Shown: positions 36,620 to 48,284 of the stretch, one piece after another
Layout: every line of letters begins with the position of its first letter
How positions within the stretch are numbered: the first letter of the stretch is position 1
From: Casuarina equisetifolia
Taxonomy: Eukaryota > Streptophyta > Magnoliopsida > Fagales > Casuarinaceae
Direction of reading: 5' to 3'
Assembly (NCBI GenBank): GCA_028551475.1
Contig: CM052355.1
Location: 12,512,129-12,576,128 of the forward strand
DNA: 64,000 nucleotides
Notes under the pieces: model-generated
Seen by the model: the letters and a program-made list of their open reading frames with translations, nothing else
What the model was told of the DNA's origin: nothing
The model's database searches: none
Position numbers and translations under genes: made by a program

Positions 36620-37099
36620 TGTTACCATTTGGTGTTAGAGGTAAGATAAGGTGGCATGGGGTGCCATTTTGAAGCTATTCTTTTTTATGGGTTTTCTACT
36701 TTCAGTTGTGTTAGGTTTGTGGGTTGTGTTTGGATCTGATTGTGTGTGTTTTGTGTTATGTTTGGGTCCTATCCATATCTAGTCTAACCCGAACCTGTGG
36801 GTTGCACATAAGTTGAGTATATCCTATTTTCTTTGTACTAAGTTTGAACAATGTTGTTTTGTGTGGCCATTTTGAAAGGGTCAAAATCCTCACTCCACAT
36901 TATTAAATAATCAAACAATAGTTTTGTTTTTCCTTACCTTTACTAGCAACATGCAATCCATATTGGTGAGCTTATTTTCTCCATTTTTCCACTGTTATGA
37001 AAAATAGGAGATGCCTCCAATCACTCTTGAGGGAGGATTTTTGGGTTTAAAGTCAAAGAACCAACTCGTAGATTATCATCGTTGTTGCTAATAGTAACA
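36620..37099 (+). repeat. Gypsy-1 5' LTR
   Basis: Starts TGTTACCATTTGG and ends TAATAGTAACA. It is paired with 41234-41697. Boundaries are inferred from where similarity between the two copies begins and ends. Confidence 0.75.
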
Positions 37100-37149
37100 A
37101 GGTAGTATTGAAGCTAGCTCACTTAAAGGCAAACATGGCCTAAAAAGCT

Positions 37150-40100
37150 ATCATGAAGATAAACACGAATTGCCGAATCCATAAAACCAATAAACAAACA
37201 TTCTATTTGTTTGACACACTGACCAAACAAATCACATATCTCAAACAAAACAATGTAAGGGATGGACAACCTTTAAGTGTAAGTGGAATGAGCTTTTCCA
37301 AGGCAAATGCAAGCAATTTGACCATCTTTAGGTCTTTGGTGGATGAAGCTAAAGCAAATCCAAGTAAGCAAATATTGTTACAGAATAAGTCTCTATTAGG
37401 TAAGAAACATTAGTGTGCAAAGACAATTTTCTCTTTCAATGACCAAAATTAATATAAGGAGAGGGAAATCTCCATTGGGACACTAAGTGACATGGCTTCC
37501 AAAGGGGAAGAGATGAAAGCAATGTTGGTGAAGAGTGTATATGAATATACCCCATGCATAAAGGTGACAATTTTAGGTAGGATACTAACCATGATTATCC
37601 ATAAGGTAGAGAAAAACCATATGGACAAAATGAGATTCAACCCTTTCCATGTGGAAGGAATGAATCAAGTAGGTAGGATGGCTTCCAAACCTACCCATAA
37701 GGAGAAAAAAATCACATAAAAAATTGAGGAGAGTCAAAACTACCCATGTAATTCAAATGATTTCTAGCATGGACAAGGGACAATCAAGCCTACCAATAAG
37801 ATGAATTTCATATCAAATGTGTAGGATCAAGGATATTCTGGGTCTTAACTATGGTGGGGGTGAAGCAAGCTATTAGGGAGATGGACATAGAGTAGTTATG
37901 CCTACTTCATTTGTTCGTCTTTTTAAAGGCAAACATAACCCTATGAATTGGATTTACAAAACTAAATACTTTGAATTATATCCTTGTGCTAATTGGGAGA
38001 AGGTTAATATGATTACATGGAACATATTAACCTTGAACCATGAGGGTGGATGGTAGTCTTATGGAGCATCAAAGAAAAATTGGAGTATTGATTAACATAA
38101 GTAGTACTCATAATTTCATTAGTAAAAGATTTGCAAATAGGATTAATTTAGAAATTGATAAGGACCATGAATTTTGGATTTAGGTGGCTAATGGCAAAGA
38201 GCTGAGAGGTTAAAGGAAGTGTACTTGAATACAAGTTAGCATTCAAGGCATGATTATGCCATTAGAGTTATTTGTTTTACCTATGGAAGCTTCTAATTTG
38301 GTGTTGGGTAAACAATGGTTGGAGACTTTGAGTGATGTAAAATTTTAAGACTATAAAGATGAATTTGATTATTGGGGGGAATGGAGCTTTATGGAAATAG
38401 TAGTCATTGTGGTCCACTAAGATTTAGGAGTGATGTTTAAAAGGAGTTAAGGATGGAATGGTAATGGTCTTACAATTAAGTCACATTAATGAGATTAGTA
38501 GTTTAGAGATTATAGGGACAAGAATGGAAAGGTTATTAGATTGTTATGAGGATTTTTTAGGGAACTAAGGGTTGCCTCCTTGATGAAGTCATGGTCATTG
38601 TATCATATTGAAAAGAGATGCATAACTTATTTCAATATGATCTTATTGATATCTTCATATACAGAAAGGTGAGATTGAAAGTTTGGTAGCTAAGTTACTC
38701 AAGAATGGTTAGATTAGGCCAAGTATAAACCATTTTTCTTTACTTGTGCTATTGGTTAAAAAGTCATATGGATCTTGGTGACTATGTATGGATTATAAGG
38801 AGTTGAATTTGCATACAATGAATGATGAATTTCCTATTCCTTCCATTGATCAACTATTAGATGAGCTACATGGAGCTTAGTTCTTTTCAAAGCTAGACTA
38901 AAGTTCAAGTTACTATTAAGTGCAAATGAGGAAGAATGATATTGAGAAGATGGCATTTTTAACCCATCATGGCCATTTTGAGTTTTTAGTAATGTTATTT
39001 GGTTTGACTAATAGGCAAATGATCTTTCCGTTAGTAATAAATGTAGTCGTTCAAGATTTACTATGAAACATAGATAGTGTTAGTGCTCTTTGACAACATA
39101 CTAGTGTATAGAAAAAGTTAGAAGGATCATTTAAAGAATGTACAACAAGTACTAGAAATTTTAAAGAAATATCAAATTTTTGTATAGAATTCAAAGTGTT
39201 GGTTTGATTGTAAGGAAGAATATCTAGGCCATGTTACTAAAGGTAAAATGGTGGTGGTAGGCTAGGGTAGAATTTAGGCAATTTTGGTGTGATCCACTTC
39301 AACAATTATGAAAGCTCTTCAAAGCTTCATTGGCATAAGTAGGTGCTACCACTAATTTATTAATCAATATGAAAAGTTAATAAAATAGCTCAGAAAGTTA
39401 AAAAGGATGCTTGAAATGGTTAGAAAAGGTGCAAAAGTCTTTTGAAAAGTTAAAGACAATCATGACTATTGTGTTGGTGTTACCTTTATTAGATTTTTCA
39501 TAACCGTTCATTGTCAAGTTTAATGCTTGAAGACAAGGAATGGGAGTAGTATTAACACAAGGTACTAAACTTGTTGACTTCTTTAGTAAGGCTTTGCATG
39601 GGCATCACTTAAAATCATTCATCTATGAGTGGGAAATGTTCACTATTTAAAAATGGAGACACTATCTATTAAGGCACCAATTTATCATTAGCATGGAACA
39701 TAAGATTTTGAAATACTTGTAGGAGTAGAAAATCATAACACCTATGTAACAAAAGTGGATGCTTAAATAGATGTGGTATGATTTTGTGGTGGAGTACAAG
39801 TCAGGGAGAGAAAATATAATGGTTGATATGTTGTCTAGACAAAGTAAAAACATATCCTAACTTATAAAAACTCATTGGTAGAATTCAATAGGGAGAAACT
39901 ATCAAGCCTTAGGAGTATAAGGGTGAAGTTATTTTTTATAAAGAAAGAACATACTTAGATAGTGCTTCCACACTAGTTTTAGAGATTATCAATGAAATAT
40001 ACTTAAGCACCCATAAAGAAGCATAGAAAACCCTTAAGCACATCAAAACAATGTTTTTCTAGAAAGGTATGAAAAATGAAATTTATAAAAAAAAATTAGT

Positions 40101-41020
40101 GGATGTGCAAACTTGTTAGAAATGTAAAGGCACCAATTTGTTACCAACCTTTTCCTATTTCAAAACAAGTTAAAGAGATTTCTATGGATTTTATCAAAGG
40201 GTTGCCTATTTTAGGTGGAAAGTTTAACATTTTGGTTGTGGTGGGCCATTTATCAAAAGTTCATCGCTTTATTACCTCAGTACATCCCTGTATGGCGCAA
40301 ATTGTTTCTTAAGCCTTCTTTGATAATGTTTTTTAAGTTTTATGAAATGCGTAAGCCTATTGTATTTGATAGGGATTCATTGTTTACTAGCCTTCTTTGG
40401 AAAGAGTTATCTTATTTACAAGGTACAAGTTTTAATTTTACTTCTACTTACCATTCTCAATTAATGGACAAACAAAAGTAGCAAACCATAAGGTGGAGAT
40501 ATACCTTAGATGTTTCATAGGGGATAACCTAAAAGATTGGTATAAATGGTTGTCTTTAGAGCAATATTGTTATAACACTAGTTGGCATAGTGTTACCATC
40601 CGTATGCCATATAAGATAGTTTATGGTCATCATCCTCCCAATTTGTTGACTTATATGCTTAGAATAATAGTTATGGCTTCCATCAAGTAAATATTGTGGG
40701 AGCATGATCAATAATTGGCTAAATTAAAACAAAATCTTGAAAAAGCACAATTTAGAATGAAAAGTTCTATGATTGAAAAAGGTCAAAAGTACATTTAGTA
40801 GTGGGGGACCGGACATATCTGAAAATGCCCAATTACCAATAGACTTTAGTGGTTAAAGGTAGGAAGCAAAAGTTATCCCCTAAATTCTATGGTCCATTCA
40901 AGGTGCTGCAAAAGGTAGGTTTAATGGCATACAAGTTAAACCTTCCTATATGGTAACAAGAGCATCCCAGGTTCCATTTGTCAAGGTTAAATTGTTATGT
41001 TGGTGATGTTCCACTAAAGT
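37150..41020 (+). pseudogene. Gypsy-1 gag-pol remnants
   Basis: Broken frames show gag at 37153-37720 and a protease region near 38060-38340. RT is at about 38590-39070, with [28 protein letters not shown] and HGHFEFLVMLFGLTN. RNase H is at about 39440-39850 (VLTQGTKLVDFFSKAL). Integrase is at about 40100-40690 (EISMDFIKGLPILGGKFNIL, then WLSLEQYCYNTSWH and YKIVYGHHPP). A KLSPKFYGPFKVLQKVG C-terminal segment lies near 40870-40920. Stops and frameshifts occur throughout. Confidence 0.82.
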
Positions 41021-41233
41021 AATTAGCTTTTCCTATGGCTACCTAAGGTGCAAACCAAGGATGCTATCTACATGCCATATTGGAGAAATGGCATGTGAAG
41101 GATTGCACAAATTTCTTAGTTCATTAGAAAGGAAAAGTATATTCCAAAGCCATATAAGAAGAAAAGACTTCATTCTTGCTAAGGCATCTTAACTTCTACC
41201 TTGAGGATAAGGTGGATTTAATGGGGGTAGGAA

Positions 41234-41697
41234 TATTACCATTGGCACTAAAGGTAGGAGTAAATGCCATAAAGTGCAAGTCTAAAGCTATTCTTCTTTA
41301 TAGGTTCCTTTTTATTTGGTTGTGTTGAGTTTGGATCTAACCATGTGTTTTTTGGTTTATGTTCCAATCCTATCTAGGTTTAGTCCAACCCTGACTTGTC
41401 AGTTATATGTAGGTTTAAGTCTAACCCATTTCTTTATTTTGAGTATAGACAGTGTTGATTTGTACAACCATTTTCAGGACGTTAAAACCCTCACTTTATG
41501 TAATTGAATAATCAAATAATAATGCCAATTTTCCTTACCAAATTGAAAACATGCAATCCATACCAATGAGCTTATTTCCTCTGCTTTTCTACCATTAGGA
41601 AAAGCAAAACATGCCTCTAATTACTCCTTAGGAGGATTTCCGGTTTACCATCCAAGAACTCATTTTTAGACCCTTGCCATTCCTAATACTAGTAACA
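41234..41697 (+). repeat. Gypsy-1 3' LTR
   Basis: Starts TATTACCATTGG after a G-rich tract (ATGGGGGTAGGAA) that fits a polypurine tract. It ends CTAGTAACA. It is paired with 36620-37099. Confidence 0.75.
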
Positions 41698-41999
41698 ATA
41701 GGATTGTATTCTGACTAATGATCACTTTATTCTTACCTTTTATCAACGGACCACATTAAATTGTCTATTTCCACCAACTCTCAAGATTTTATTTCTTGGT
41801 CCTTCTACCACAAATGGGAAGGCTAACAAGACAAGTGAGATAACATGCCTCCTTGACTTTCTTCTAAATTAACTTCATTATAAAAAGACTCTACACAATT
41901 GCTTCCTTGGTTGTAGTGTAACAAGTGAGAAGACTTTTCATCATGATGTCTACTTCCTTGGTTAACGTGATGCAAATGGGAAGCTTTGATCTTCCTAGC

Positions 42000-43900
42000 C
42001 ATTTTTCATCTATAGTTGGGAATGAAGTAATTACTTCTATACAAACCTTGATTTTTAAAATGTTATTCTATCAAAGAGAATTAAGTATCCTCATTTAAAT
42101 TTCAAAGCATGCTCTCTAAGGTTTTTGACAAGTTCTTAAATAACCGTATGTCATCAGAAGCAATTGAATATGATAAACTAGCCATGGCTTCTTTACTTTA
42201 TACTTGATAGCCAAAAAAAGAAGAATAAATTTTGTTAAAAATTACCTATCTAAATGGAAATACCTCTCCAAATGATATATGCAAACAAGAATATTTATTA
42301 TGTCATTGAGCTATATCCAAGTAATGTACATTCTAAAGGTCATGGAGATAGCTTGTCTAGTATTACATCTTTATGATAGGAAAAGCACACGTTGTTGAAA
42401 ACTCTTAAAATAGTTTAATCTGAAACTTTGCCACGTAGTAACTTAAATGGAGATTTATTTTCTAAGCCAAGACTTAAAAGATGATTAACTATATGCATAG
42501 TTGTGACAAAAGCATCTATCTGATATTTCATAGGAGCACCTGCATGTATCATCATGGCTTTGGTAAGTTATGTTACATGTTTATGTTTCCTTTTAGCTAC
42601 TCAATTTTGTTCAAGAGTATAAAGACATGAAAGATGATGTAGAGTTCTATTTTCCTTCAAATAATGAGAAAACGTTTTACTGATATATATTAACCTCCAT
42701 TATCTAATTGCAAAATTTTTATAAGTCTTCCAAACTATTTTTCAGCCATTTGTTTATATTCAATGAAGATCTCAAGTAAATTATACCTTTGTTTTAGTGG
42801 AAAAGCTAAGTAAATTGAAGGAATATGATATTGATAGCCTTGCCACAAAAACAATAGAAGCAAGACCCTAAATGTTATTATGAACCTTTTCAAAAATGGT
42901 ACTAGACTACGTATGGGATTTTGCAAAAGGTAGTCTTATAGTTTTAACCATATGACAAGCATTTCAACAAGACAAAGGTTCTAATATTTGTAGATGTTAA
43001 GCCTAATTGCCAAAATAATTTAACTCTATTTTCTTATGCATGCCCCAATGTTTTATGTCAAAGTGTTGAAGTCTTTAGTTTGTTGCCTTGTTGAGAAGAA
43101 ACCATGCAAAGGATCAACAAGTAATAAACATGGATTTCCTCTTCTAATTCTTAGGAGAGTTTTTCAACTCCTTAAGTCCTTCAAAGAAAAACCACATTTA
43201 TCAAATTCCATAACATAGGGAAAATTAGTTGTCAACTACAAAATAGATAATAAATTTCTTGAAATAAAAAGTCCTACCAAAGGTAATTCTCCATTATTTA
43301 GACATCGAGCCAATATGAGTAATAGGAATTTTCTCTCCATTTCTGACAAATATTGCATTAATTCCATAGTGAGGTTCAAAGGTATTTGACTTACTAGTTG
43401 TATTGACAAGATGAGTAGTTGCAACAAAATTAGCTACTTAGGCATTTTTCATCTTTCTTTGTCAAATTCATGGTAGCGAGAGCTTGTGATACTTTCTTCA
43501 CTTGAAATGCATAATCAAAGTGACTCTAGTAGTTAAGGGCCAAATGTCCTTTCTTTTTGCATATTTAACAAACAAAAACTTGTTTTATTCCTAACTACTA
43601 GCTTTGTTTGTTCAACTGATTTTAGTTGATTCTTTGAAAGCAACTGTTATCACCATAACTAGTTTGTGTTGACTAGGTAAAACCCCATCCTTATGATAAG
43701 AAGGAAAAGGATCCTCCATGTCCTCTAAAGACTCTAGAGCCTCCTTTGCCTTCATGACTCAATTGTGATTTCTGCACCATGAAAGCAATATTATCATTGG
43801 GTGTAGTGGTTGTACATTAGTTCAACCTTGCTTTAAATGCCTTTAGTTGATTTATTACATCATAAAACTAGGTGACAAAATTACAATAGAATATTGTTGG
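42000..43900 (-). mobile_element. Copia gag-protease-integrase remnant, antisense
   Basis: On the minus strand: gag with a degenerate zinc-knuckle region near 43550; protease/pre-integrase pieces with ISHIGS-like and ISRNLLS segments at 43236-43400; an integrase start near 42900; and integrase pieces at about 42400-42690 (FSHYLKENRTLHHLSCLYT, then AMMIHAGAPMKYQ, then GLENKSPFKLL). The order is that of a copia element read leftward. There are many stops and no LTRs were identified. Confidence 0.7.
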
Positions 43901-44379
43901 TACAAAAACTTTTGTACTTTTGGGACGCCCCTCAAGTAGTTAGAATATTGTCTCCTCAACCAAGAATGGCCTTCAAATTGAACTTAATTGATTGGTAGAC
44001 ATTTTCAAGGAATTAAGATAAATAAATAGAGGCTTATCATCCTTTCTCAAATGGTTAAGTTAAATCAAATTCTCTTGCCATGGTCTTCCTAGAAAAGTGG
44101 TTGGACAACTCCTAGACCTTGTTATAAAGTTACCTAATGTGGCACATTATGGATCAAGGATGCTGCCTTTTGAAAAGACAATAGATATTTTGGAGCCTAG
44201 GGCATCAATATAGGCAAGGGCATCATTGCCTGGTAAACATCAGAGACATTATTACTTTGCTAGTAACAATCACACGTAGAACTAGAAGGTAGGTGATGGC
44301 ATGTAAGTCTTTGGTTAGTACAAATTGTTGGTATTGTGTGTAGTGTTATGTTAGCCTTAATGGCTATTGTATTGTCTTC

Positions 44380-46270
44380 ATTATGCATCCCTCACAGTAC
44401 ATGTTACTATTATCTTAAAAAGGGAAAAGTAGGACCTATTGTCAGCATGTTGTATCTTTTATTAAATCATAGAAGCATGTTTCTTTCCAATGAGGAAGTG
44501 TCACTTTAAATCAATATAGGTGGTAAAAAGAAATAGTGGGCCAATCTCTTACTTGGAGATTTAGGCCTCATTCGACCTTAAACACATTCCATCACTCAAG
44601 GAGAGGGTGTTGAAGGAAGCAACCTAGGAGAAGGTGAAAATTAGGCAAAAGGAAACAATGGAGGAGTATAAGGGTGCCCGGTGATAAAGCTAGACTTGCC
44701 ATAGTACGATAGGGAAGGGGATCCAACATATTGGATCTATTGGAAGGAGTAAGTTTTTTATTATTATTATGTGGCAGAAAAGGATAAGGTCTTAAGGGCC
44801 TTATGCAACTTGTAAGGGAAAGCTCAAGTGTGCTTCAAGCTATTTAAAGGAGAACATATGGGGGAAAAACTCACCTAGCCAATGCTACTGGCGAATATGT
44901 TGGAAAGAAATGGTGCTAACTAGTTCTTTGATTACTATAAGGAGCTCACCAAAATATAGTAGAAGGGTAATGTTGAGCAGTATCAAAAAGAGTTTTCTCT
45001 TCTTCTATTAAGGCTACAGGAATGAATGCCAAGTAATAAGTGAACTATTTTATGGTCGGCTTGAAGGAGAAGCTAAAGGTAGATGTAAAGGTGATCCAAC
45101 TAGGTAACTTGTCAGTAGCCATTGGCCTTGCATGAATCTATGAAGGAAAAAAAACCTTGACAAAATTGGCCATTACAACCCCAACATGGCAACATCTAAG
45201 TACCTTGGTGGTCCAAAACCCAATGAAAAGCTTGTGCTTTTACTACAATGAGCATTTTGCACTAGGTCACGCGTGCAAAAGGTTGATCCTTGTGGAAGCT
45301 TGGTTATTGGAGGAAGGAGATGCTTTTTCTATACCAGATAAATTTAACCCGAAGGTAGGAATGGAATAAGAAGATATTCTAGAAATCACATTATCAACAA
45401 TCTATGGGGTTCCAAGCCCCTCAAACTATGAAAATAGAAGGAAGATTCACTTTTTCCCTTGCAATCTCCTTTTCTTGGCGAATTCAGGGTCAACCCACAA
45501 TTTCATCAATGAGGAAGTAGTGAGGAAGGTGCACATTCAAGCTAATCAAGTAAGGTCATTTGTTGTTTAGGTAACTAATGGAGAAAAATTCTAGAGATCT
45601 ATGCCATAATTTGGAAGTACGCCTTAAAGGGGCACCTTTTAAGGCTGATTTTTATTTGTTGGCACTTGTGGTGTCTAAAGCGATGTTAGGGGCTCACTGG
45701 TTGTATGCTCTGGGCCCCCCCATTTACATAATTCATAATGGTTTTCAAACATTATGGAAAAAAATGTAATGATGATGGGGAGTAAGGGCTTAAGATAGCA
45801 AACACACCCTTTAGAAAAATTCACTAAGGAGGAGAAAGGAAAGCAAATAATGCAATCGAAGGCGAGATCCCAAGACTAGATTACAAATAAGGCATACATG
45901 GAGAAAGAGTTGCTGAGACAGGGGCAAGGAATGATTCGAAAAATGATGGTATTGGAAGACGAAGCTACTTGCTTTAGAATAAAAGGACAGGGAAGTTTTC
46001 AAAATGAGCCTAAAGAAATGCAAAAAGGATTACCTCATTTTCATGAGCAAGATCACAAGATAGTCCTAAAATATGAGGGATGGCTAATGTCAATTAAACC
46101 TTACTAATATCTATACTCCCAGAAGTCAAAAATTGAAAGGATAATTCAAGAACTACTACAGTTAGGCATGGTTTAACCTAGCACCAATCCCTTCTTGTCT
46201 CACATTCTATTGGTGAGAAAAAGGCATGGATCTTTATGAATGTGCTTAAACTACCAGGCATTAAATCTTT
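44380..46270 (+). mobile_element. Gypsy-2: Ty3/gypsy gag-protease-RT start, truncated
   Basis: Plus-strand frames show gag pieces (44640-45130). A CFYYNEHFALGHACKR zinc-finger-like segment, with tyrosine for one cysteine, is at about 45235-45285. A protease region (SGSTHNFINEEVV) is near 45490-45525. The beginning of RT (SKIERIIQELLQLGMV, then STNPFLSHILLVRKRHGS) lies at about 46125-46240. The element stops at the triplet microsatellite near 46440. Gypsy-1 has only weak similarity to it. Confidence 0.75.
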
Positions 46271-46441
46271 AAACCATTGAACTAAACTGAAAAACATCTA
46301 GAGTAATTGGAAATCCATAATCACATTGCTGCTAGCCCTACTACAATTCTACATAAACACAAAACATATTTGAGGAGAAGCTGATAGATCTTCAAAGGCT
46401 CTCTCACAAACTTATTTGTAAACCATCTTATATATAATATT

Positions 46442-46832
46442 ATATATATATATAATGATAATAATAATAATAAGAACAAGAATAAAAATAATAATAATAA
46501 CAATAACAATAACAATAACAATAATAATAATAATAATAATAACAATAATAATAATAATAATAATAACAATAATAATAATAATAATAATAATAACAATAAT
46601 AATAATAATAATAATAACAATAATAATAATAATAATAATAATACTAATAATAGTAATAATAGTAATAATAGTAATAGTAGTAATAACACTAATAATACTA
46701 ATAATACTAATAGTAGTAATTATAGTAATAATAGTAATAATAATATTAGTAATAGTAATTATAATAAGAGTAAAAATAATAACAGTAAAAAAAATAATAT
46801 TAAAAATAATAATAGTAATAATAATAGTAATA

Positions 46833-46872
<40 letters not shown>

Positions 46873-47004
46873 TAGTAATAAAAATCATAGTAATAATAGT
46901 AATAATAGTAATAATAGTAATAATAGTAATAATAATAATAGTAATAATATTAGTAAATATTAGTAATAATAGTAATAATAATAGTAGTAATAATATTAGT
47001 AAAT

Positions 47005-47035
<31 letters not shown>
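46442..47035 (+). repeat. (AAT)n-type triplet microsatellite with AAC and AGT variants
   Basis: About 590 bases consist of AAT triplets with regularly spaced variant triplets. First come (AAT)6-9 runs closed by AAC; later there are AATAATAGT nonamers. No coding frame is meant here: long open frames of isoleucine, leucine or asparagine are artefacts. Confidence 0.95.
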
Positions 47036-47037
<2 letters not shown>

Positions 47038-47102
47038 TAGGAAAAGCCGATAGATCTTCAAAGGCATCTCTTATTGATCTTGAAAGGCTCTCTCACAAAC
47101 CT

Positions 47103-47234
47103 ATTATTATTAATAATGTAATAGTAACAATTATTAATTATTGTTGTTGTTGTTGTTATTATCACTATTATTACTATTATTACTATTATTATTACTATTA
47201 TTATTATTAGTATTACTATTATTATTATTATTAC

Positions 47235-47279
<45 letters not shown>

Positions 47280-47336
47280 GACTATTATTGTTATTGTTAT
47301 TGTTATTGTTTGTTATTGTTATTGTTATTATCATCA

Positions 47337-47398
<62 letters not shown>

Positions 47399-47399
47399 G
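47103..47399 (+). repeat. (ATT)n-type triplet microsatellite
   Basis: About 300 bases of ATT triplets with ACT, GTT and ATC variants. This is roughly the reverse complement of the AAT block to its left, with about 65 bases between. The spacer repeats the flank sequence GATAGATCTTCAAAGGC seen at 46383-46399. Confidence 0.95.
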
Positions 47400-47610
47400 G
47401 TTGGCCGGTGGAGATAAGATCAATGGAATCCACCGCCCATTCTACTCATGTAGGCTTCTAGCATGACCTCATGCCTATGGTTTGGGTGGTCGCTTTTTGT
47501 CTTGACGTGGGCACCAACGGAGATTGAGCAATGCCCATTTTTCCAAGGCTTGACATGTGCACTGGCTTCTTGAGGCAAGTAGTGGATGGTCGGCAAAGTG
47601 CATACTTCAA

Positions 47611-47870
47611 CAGTGGCCTTCATGTCTCATGCGGAAGCTTTTCAAGTCAAGGAGTGAAGAAAGTGGACCCAACTGCTGTGTAGCTGTTTCATAGGGTCCG
47701 AAAACTTGACCAAGACTTCAAGTCAAGTTTATTGGTGCAACTCCTAGTGGCCTTCTATGCCTCATCGACGGCTTATCAGGAACCTTTTCAAGTCAAGAAG
47801 TAAGTGGACCCATGTATGAATGTCTCGTAGAATCTGTAAACTTGACCAAGACTTTCGATGAAGTCCTAGA
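47611..47870 (+). repeat. Imperfect direct repeat, two copies about 138 bp apart
   Basis: GTGGCCTTCATGTCTCAT at 47611 recurs as GTGGCCTTCTATGCCTCAT at 47749. CTTTTCAAGTCAAG, AGTGGACCCA and AACTTGACCAAGACTT also recur in the same order. It is probably part of an unrecognised repeat family between the microsatellite and the GLR-D upstream region. Confidence 0.75.
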
Positions 47871-47945
47871 AAAAATTTCCAAACAGAACATGTGAAATGT
47901 AATGGACTTCTATGTAACGTATTATGAGAGGGGCACGTCTTTTGT

Positions 47946-47953
47946 TATAAATA
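47946..47953 (+). promoter_or_regulatory. Possible TATA box upstream of GLR-D
   Basis: TATAAATA lies about 330 bases before the GLR-D start codon. It could be the core promoter, or belong to the repeat just upstream. No other good TATA candidate is nearer in the conserved 5' flank. Confidence 0.3.
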
Positions 47954-48039
47954 TGTAATGGTGAACCTCTTTTACATTGAGCTTTTGTGAAGCTCTACTA
48001 AATAATATAACCCCTCGTTCCCCACCTCAAATTCCTATT

Positions 48040-48284
48040 TTCTTTTACTACCCCTTATTTTCTACCCGCATTTAAGGGGAGTAGCAGTCGACATAACAAA
48101 GGACAAAGTAGTCGGAGATGCCAGATTCCAAACCGGTATCTTTGGAGATATCCTGGTCCTCGTTGCTTCTCGGATGATGCCGATATTCTTTTTCTTCTCC
48201 TCTGCCCGGATGCACATATGAGATGCTTGAATAGTTGTCGGATCTCTCCGCAGCCTAAAGAATACCGGACGTCCCTCCTACACC
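48040..48284 (+). promoter_or_regulatory. GLR-D 5' flank, homologous to GLR-B 5' flank
   Basis: Matched blocks are shared with 7775-7972. GLR-D keeps a stretch (about 48140-48200) that GLR-B lost. It is probably the leader and proximal promoter. Confidence 0.55.

Larger units (their letters stand above)
36620..41697 (+). mobile_element. Gypsy-1: Ty3/gypsy element with both LTRs, decayed
   Basis: Two diverged LTRs of about 480 bp (36620-37099) and 464 bp (41234-41697) enclose gypsy protein remnants in the order gag, protease, RT, RNase H, integrase. The LTRs share an ordered series of words (for example GTTTGGATCT, AACCCTCACT-like, AACATGCAATCCATA, GAGCTTATTT and CTAATA..AGTAACA). They differ heavily, so the insertion is old. 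The primer-site region after the 5' LTR (TAGTATTGAAGC) is degenerate. No intact target duplication can be claimed: the flanks read ATAAA and ATAGG. Confidence 0.82.

Noticed and set aside
46321..47009. Long open frames of 122-184 codons on both strands made of leucine, isoleucine or asparagine runs
   Set aside because: They are translations of the AAT triplet microsatellite, open in several frames at once, and have no gene context.
47134..47466. Asparagine- or tyrosine-rich open frames
   Set aside because: They are the translation of the ATT microsatellite, not a protein.
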